Shown here one piece after another: positions 58,525 to 64,000 of a DNA stretch of 64,000 nucleotides; the first letter of the stretch is position 1, and each line of letters starts with the position of its first letter. The notes under the pieces were generated by a model. It was not told where the DNA came from and did not search any database. It was given only the letters and a program-made list of their open reading frames with translations. Position numbers and translations under genes: made by a program. The DNA comes from Lamellibrachia satsuma (lineage: Eukaryota > Annelida > Polychaeta > Sabellida > Siboglinidae): positions 3,800,001 to 3,864,000 of the forward strand of contig BSQZ01000034.1 in the NCBI GenBank assembly GCA_033239005.1. Reading direction: 5' to 3'.

Positions 58525-59735
58525 ATTTAACAAGACTGCCATCCAAAACTACAAGTTCCAGATGGCAAGAAGACAAGGAAGCCATTGGCTTACCAAGAGT
58601 CCAACAATTTAATCATCTGTGTATAGCCTGCCCTTATCACATATCTGTCAATTTTATTTTTAAACATATTCAAACTATTAGCATTAACACAATCATTTGA
58701 CAGTTTGTTCCATTCAGTTATCACCCTCTGAGAGAATGAGTACTTTCTCATGTCCAACCTACACTTTTCCTTAACTAATGCTGCTTTGTGTCCTCTGGTT
58801 CTACTGCCTTCTTTAAGTGTGAAGAACATATTCCTATCAATATCCTCATAACCGTTCACTATTTTAAACACTTCTATTTGGTGTCCTCTTAGTCTCCTTG
58901 TCAAACCACATTCTAATAAGCGAAGCAGCAATCCCACATTGCTCTGAAACTTTCATGTCAGCACTAAATGTTACTCCTAAGTCCTTTTCTTGTGTGGTTC
59001 TACCTAGTACAGCATTCCATATTTTATATTCTTCGTCCGTGTTTCCATGTCTTATGTGTATGCATTTATATTTACCAAAATTGAATAACATTTGCAATTT
59101 TTTAGACCATTTAACCAATTTATCAAGATCATCCTTTAAACTGTATTTATCTGTATAATTTTTAACATTTCTAAATACTTTTGTGTCATCTACAAATATC
59201 AGTACTTTGTTAAATGTCATATCTGAAATCATTTATATTAAAAACAGCAAGGTTCTAATACTGATCTTGTGGTGCCCCACTCAAAACAGATTTCTAGTTA
59301 GAAATTTCACCACCTACTATTAATCTCTGTGTTCTGTCTGTAAGCCACTTTTCTATCCAGTTGATTACATCATTGCCTATACCGTAGGCTTTTAGTTAAA
59401 GCAATAATCTTTGATGTGGCACTTTATCGAAAGCTTTCTGAAAAACTTAGTAGACAACATCCTCTGGTGACCCATCATCTATCCATTTTGTAATTTCTTC
59501 CATAAAACTTGGTTAGACACGACCTTGCTTTTAGGAACCCATGCTGAGATGTATTTATTAATTGATGTTTAACAAGGAATTCTACCATGTGGTCTCTAAT
59601 TAACGTTTCTAATAATTTGCATACAACTGATGTTACTCACTGGTCTGTAATTTTCTGACTTGTTCCTGGATCCCTTCTTAAATAACAGCGTAATGTTTGC
59701 CTCTTTCCATTCTGAAGGAACCAGTGGTGTACTAA
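58525..59735 (-). mobile_element. CR1-like retrotransposon copy 2, 5'-truncated, inactive
   Basis: On the - strand the region near 59735 begins with VPSEW-type codons. FVDDTKV (in place of FADDTKV) lies near 59180, then EKDLGVTFSADMKVSEQCGI, RLRGHQIEVFKIVNGYEDI and FSQRVITEWNKLS. A deletion at about 58925 removes the segment between SEQCG and CGLT. The 3' UTR (58525-58620) matches the copy at 26.5 kb. Several frameshifts and stops are present. Confidence 0.8.
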
Positions 59736-60181
59736 TAAAAACTCAGACCTGGTTTCTGGTTGACCGATTAATTACACACTGACAAAGTTTGCCAGTACAG
59801 CACCCACTCTATCTGTGTCGGTCACTTCTCTGGGAAGCATTCAGCATTGCTGCAATTACTGTGTGATGACTATTCATTGACATATCCACCACTGTCTATA
59901 GCCGGGGGTACATGCATATGTTCTGTTAGTAAAATGCACTAAATATATTTTGATATTTGGCATGATATGCTCAGTATATTAGACACCAGTGATACCTAGA
60001 AAATATGATAATTTTTCTGCAACAGATGGGTCATTCTATGTCAAATCAACCAACGGTTAAAAAGCTGACGTCTCAGAATTTGATTAAATGTTAACCAATG
60101 AATATGTAGCTATACCTGAGTACTGCAAAAAAGTAAAGATTTGCATGCAAATTGTGCCTGTAATGCCCTATGATGTGAACG

Positions 60182-60391
60182 GGGTAAGTGCCCAAAAATG
60201 CACTGGTTATTTTTATCTGTTTTCTGGTGCTTCTAACTTGAGAAGTTTACAAGCTACATCTGACAGCATAGAATACTATGTACCAATATGTCCACATAGT
60301 CAGCAAATTTCAGATACATAGCTTGTGAAAGTCTCAAGTTAGAAGCACCTGAAAACAGATAAAAATAACGGGTGCTTTTGGCCGCTTACCC
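60182..60391. mobile_element. Foldback MITE
   Basis: The arms are GGGTAAGTGCCCAAAAATGC through TTATTTTTATCTGTTTTC and CTTCTAACTTGAGA, with an almost exact inverted copy ending GGCCGCTTACCC. Arm length is about 65 bp. Weaker inverted similarity (TGTGAAC, GCAAAT) extends outward on both sides to about 60130 and 60440. Confidence 0.8.
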
Positions 60392-60696
60392 ATTGTTCAC
60401 AATATACTGTATTTCAACACAGCACATTTGCAAATATCCGACCCATTGTTTAGTACAACATTCTTCAAACCCCCTTTGAGAGGCAAAGCAAAAATACCAG
60501 TAGGCAGTACCTACTACATGTTAATGGCACCCCTCAGGGCATCAACCAGGCAGCCAGGGAAATATTTATTGAACCTGTAAACAAATCTCCCCAGTCTTTA
60601 GCAGTGTGGAGACCCATAAACTGCACTAGTGGGACCCACACTCAGTAGCTCTCTGTAACTTGTGAAAGAGTCCTACAACGTTAGTTCCGCCACATT

Positions 60697-60843
60697 ACAC
60701 ACTCATTGTCACAAGTTATTGCACACTTATTGTCACAAGTTATTACACACTTATTGTCACAAGTTATTGCACACTTATTGTCACAAGTTATTACACACTT
60801 ATTGTCACAAGTTATTACACACTTATTGTCACAAGTTATTACA
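60697..60843. repeat. 24-bp minisatellite
   Basis: Six units of CACACTTATTGTCACAAGTT with ATTA, spelling HTYCHKLL in one frame by chance. Degenerate copies continue to about 61050. Confidence 0.9.
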
Positions 60844-63800
60844 CTAATTCTGACACGTTTCTGATATTTATTGTCCCAAGTTATAATTACACACTCATTA
60901 TAACTATCCTAATTATTACATACTTTTTGTCACAAGTTAGTCCAAACTTATTGTCATTTTAAAGGAGTCAGTGATCATGCACTCACTATAACTAGTCATT
61001 ACACACTTATTAACATAAGTTATTACACACTCATTGTCACAAGTTTTGTCATCAGTGAAAATGTTTCAGACTAATGTCTCTAGCATGGGGCCACCCTTGT
61101 AAAGAAAATAATGTAAAAAGATATGGCCAACAAAAATGGCGAAACACAGAGAGGGTTGTGTGCTGTGTCATGCACAAATCAAATGAACTGTATGCCAAAA
61201 AGTTCAGTGCTTTATCAGAAAAGATTAGGGGAATTGCCTGCACTCGTAGGTTATGGTCCCAAATACTACCAGTCTTTAGGGCAGACAGGATGTGTTTTTT
61301 ATGTCAGTGTGTTCACAGTTACAGACCACTATCTTTGAGTCCATGACAAGATATGCACTAACTTCTGACAGGGAGTCTTACATTTCTCCTAGCTGGCATT
61401 GACACCAGGTCGAAATGACATCTACTACAGTATTTAGTGTCTTCCAAAAGACAAATTTCCTACTATCTTCCCTACTTGTTTAGGCAGGTGCTAAACTAGT
61501 AGGGAAGTTGTATCAAATACTGGGGCCAGACCACGATTATACTTCTGACTGTGTTTCAGACTAATGAAGTCCCAAACAATTCACACAAGTTGATTTGAGT
61601 GAATTGTGACAGTATGTTCAGTCAGTTTATGTTGGATCGTTGGCAATCAGACATTACATTTTGAGATATATTTGAATATGTATAGGGATTTTGGTGGAGA
61701 CATTCCAGAAACACTGCAGATAAGACTGGATGGTTGATTGCTCTCTGTGTTATGTGTTTAACAATACATGGAGTAAAATATTGCAGAAACACTGGTAGGC
61801 CTATTAAAAGCTTGTCAATAAGCATGTTTGTGACCTCTAGATTAACAAATTTAGGTGCATATTGGGTATATATGTGATTTTGACCAAACTTATCCAGTAC
61901 TTTGGTTACACAGAGACAGTGGATGTCCTGTTCCATATGTTTTGATGGTTTCATCGTGGGTCAAATGCATACATGTTAAGTTTCAGAAATGCCAATCCAG
62001 GAGATTTAGACGTAAATCGGAGGGTCTTGGAAAAACAGGGATTTATACGTAAATCAGAGGGTCTCAGAAAATCGGGGATTTATATGTAAATCGAGTAGTC
62101 TCGAAAATCAGGGACTTGTATGTAAGTCGGAGGGTCTAAGAAAACAAAATATTACAAAAAGAATAATTTTCATGACAGTAACAACCATGTTTTATTATCA
62201 CCAATCAACAACAATATATGATACAAAAGCACATTATATAACACCCATGTCGATCTCACACAGAGCATGCAGGGTGACTTTACCAAGCATGACAGGCACA
62301 TGCCTATAATTTATGAAAACCCTCACACATATATCACAAATCGACCAGAAAAGAATAACGTCCATGTCGATCTCACAGAGCATGCACAACAGACACGAGC
62401 CTACACATTTACTGGTGATCTTTCACATAATCCCATGTCGCAACCTTGGCCGACTTGAGAAGATCCTTCTCTGGCACAAAGGAATAGCAAGGATCGTCTG
62501 TGTCTGTGTGATCGTCGTTGCCGAGCTGTGACCGAGAGTCAGTGTTGACTCAGAAAAACATACTCGAGTCAGCCGGAAATAAAACCCAATTAGGCTATGC
62601 CGAGTTCGGAAAATAACACAGAAAAAAAATTTGTTTTGGTTTCACTGAAAATCTAGGAGATTGGTTCTCCTTTCCAGGAGATTAGGAGATTTGGTGGATT
62701 CCCAGGTGTCTCCTGGCAAATGCAGTAGACTTAACATGTATGCAAATGGGAGCTTTGACTGGTCTGCTTTGACCGTTATTTGACCTGTTCATTCAAACAG
62801 AACACCACATCTTTAGCAACAATTCAACAATGCTATACATTCTATCTATAGCAATAGCTGGACAAACAGTTACCGGGTGGGGGGAGGGGGCTGGGGGGAG
62901 AAATAATTGTTTAATTTTAAATGACCCATTGGCCTACTAAGTTTGGGACCACAGAACGCAGTGCCATAGCCAAATTTTGTTGTTGTTTGTGACCACTTCA
63001 GACAGATGCTTTGACATGACTCACATCAGATACAAAGCAACAAACTGATGTAACAAAGACTTCTAGAAATGCCAATCACTGTTGAAGAGTCAAAACAACG
63101 GAAGTCCATTTTGCACCAAGACCAAGTGGTTGACTGGATATGTGCAGCTTGACTCTTCAAAATCAGGGCTGATTGGATCAGCCTGCCCATGGAGACCATC
63201 ACAATCGCTGACAAGACAACAATCAAAGTGTATGGTATTTATTAAAACTGAATCGTACTTTTGCACATGGTTTGACACACATTTAGCATTGGTTAAAAAA
63301 AAAACAATGGTAGCCTGTAGTGGAGTTGCCAATGCCCCACTGTGGAGGCCGGCTGGAAACTTAAGTACCGGGGTACACGTGTAGCAATCACAATTTCTAG
63401 CCTGGGGGGATGAAATTACACTGCCCAGCTATAAACTGTAGTGGGAAGGAAACACAGCCACATTCCTTTCTTTGACATTATGAATCAAAGTTAGATTTCC
63501 ACTGGATAAAAAAACGTTGTTGGACAGGACAGCGGGAGAAACCTTGTAAATATTAATAATTAAAGGAAAACCAGGAAAATGACCGAGGAAATGCTGTCCA
63601 AACAAAGACAAACTGTCGAAAACTAAGATTAACCTTAGCTGAAAAGGGAATTAGATTTGAAATATAAAAATTTATATTTTTCAACAATTGAAGAAAACAA
63701 ATCCCTAAAAATATATTAATTTGATTTGCACCAATCAGGGATGATTGTATAGCCAGGTGAATTACTTGGGTGTGACGGGATCGTACAAATACCGTGGGTT

Positions 63801-64000
63801 GACACACTAGACAATAAAATATTGTATAGTCTCTAATTATTTATAATTGCAATTACTGTGTAACTGTAAATTTAATTATAGCATTGTGATTATAATTAAG
63901 TTTTTAGTAATTGACCATTGCACTAACTTATAGAACCCAGCTCTGGCAGCAAGAACGTACACATTCACGTAACACCTGGTCTAGAAACGGGCAGCAATGA

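Larger units (their letters stand above)
59740..64000. other. Right-hand region, no gene recognised
   Basis: No exon can be supported. It contains a foldback element (60182-60391), a 24-bp array (60697-60843), a 36-bp repeat near 61995-62130 (AATCGGAGGGTCTTGGAAAA) and a doubled segment near 62247 and 62361 (CATGTCGATCTCACA). If the tetraspanin starts further right, this is part of its first intron. Confidence 0.45.

Overview
This is animal nuclear DNA: AT-rich and intron-rich, with short exons at canonical splice sites, non-LTR retrotransposons, tRNA-derived SINEs, MITEs and many minisatellites. The gene content and CR1-type elements suit a marine invertebrate, possibly a non-vertebrate deuterostome (lancelet or hemichordate-like), but the sequence alone does not fix the species. 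There are no prokaryotic features.

Three protein genes can be assembled exon by exon. (1) MCMBP, the MCM complex-binding protein, is complete on the + strand (1962-16720; 15 exons, 632 aa). (2) A divergent SLC6-family (neurotransmitter:sodium symporter) gene lies on the + strand (23753-42803; 13 coding exons, 590 aa). It keeps the SLC6 fold signature but has lost the residues that normally bind Na+. (3) A TspanC8 tetraspanin most like TSPAN33 lies on the - strand (56383 down to 49091; 6 exons seen, 258 aa). Its first coding exon was not found and probably lies beyond the right edge. Genes 2 and 3 converge.

Layout: 1-1440 is upstream sequence with no recognised gene. 1440-16720 is MCMBP, with introns holding a decayed reverse transcriptase, a 22-bp CRE-containing array, a SINE, two MITE copies and a retrotransposon 3' end. 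16721-23713 is intergenic and repeat-rich. 23753-42803 is the SLC6-like gene, whose introns hold a 0.8-kb 21-bp array, a CR1 copy, a second retrotransposon and a 2-kb 23-bp array. 42825-49090 is intergenic with SINEs, a MITE and short arrays. 49091-56383 is the tetraspanin, whose introns hold two TTAA-flanked DNA elements (one with a THAP remnant) and a TA-flanked MITE touching a splice donor. 56384-64000 holds more CR1 debris and foldback DNA.

The most unusual points are: an apparent U12-type intron in MCMBP with ATATCC start and a non-canonical AA end; minisatellites that grew across splice donors in the SLC6-like gene, giving five tandem copies of one donor; a MITE inserted at position +6 of a tetraspanin donor; and a recurring pattern of tandem arrays whose unit comes from the end of a neighbouring transposable element. 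The three genes act in unrelated processes (replication licensing, membrane transport-like, ADAM10/Notch-type membrane trafficking), so no shared pathway is implied.
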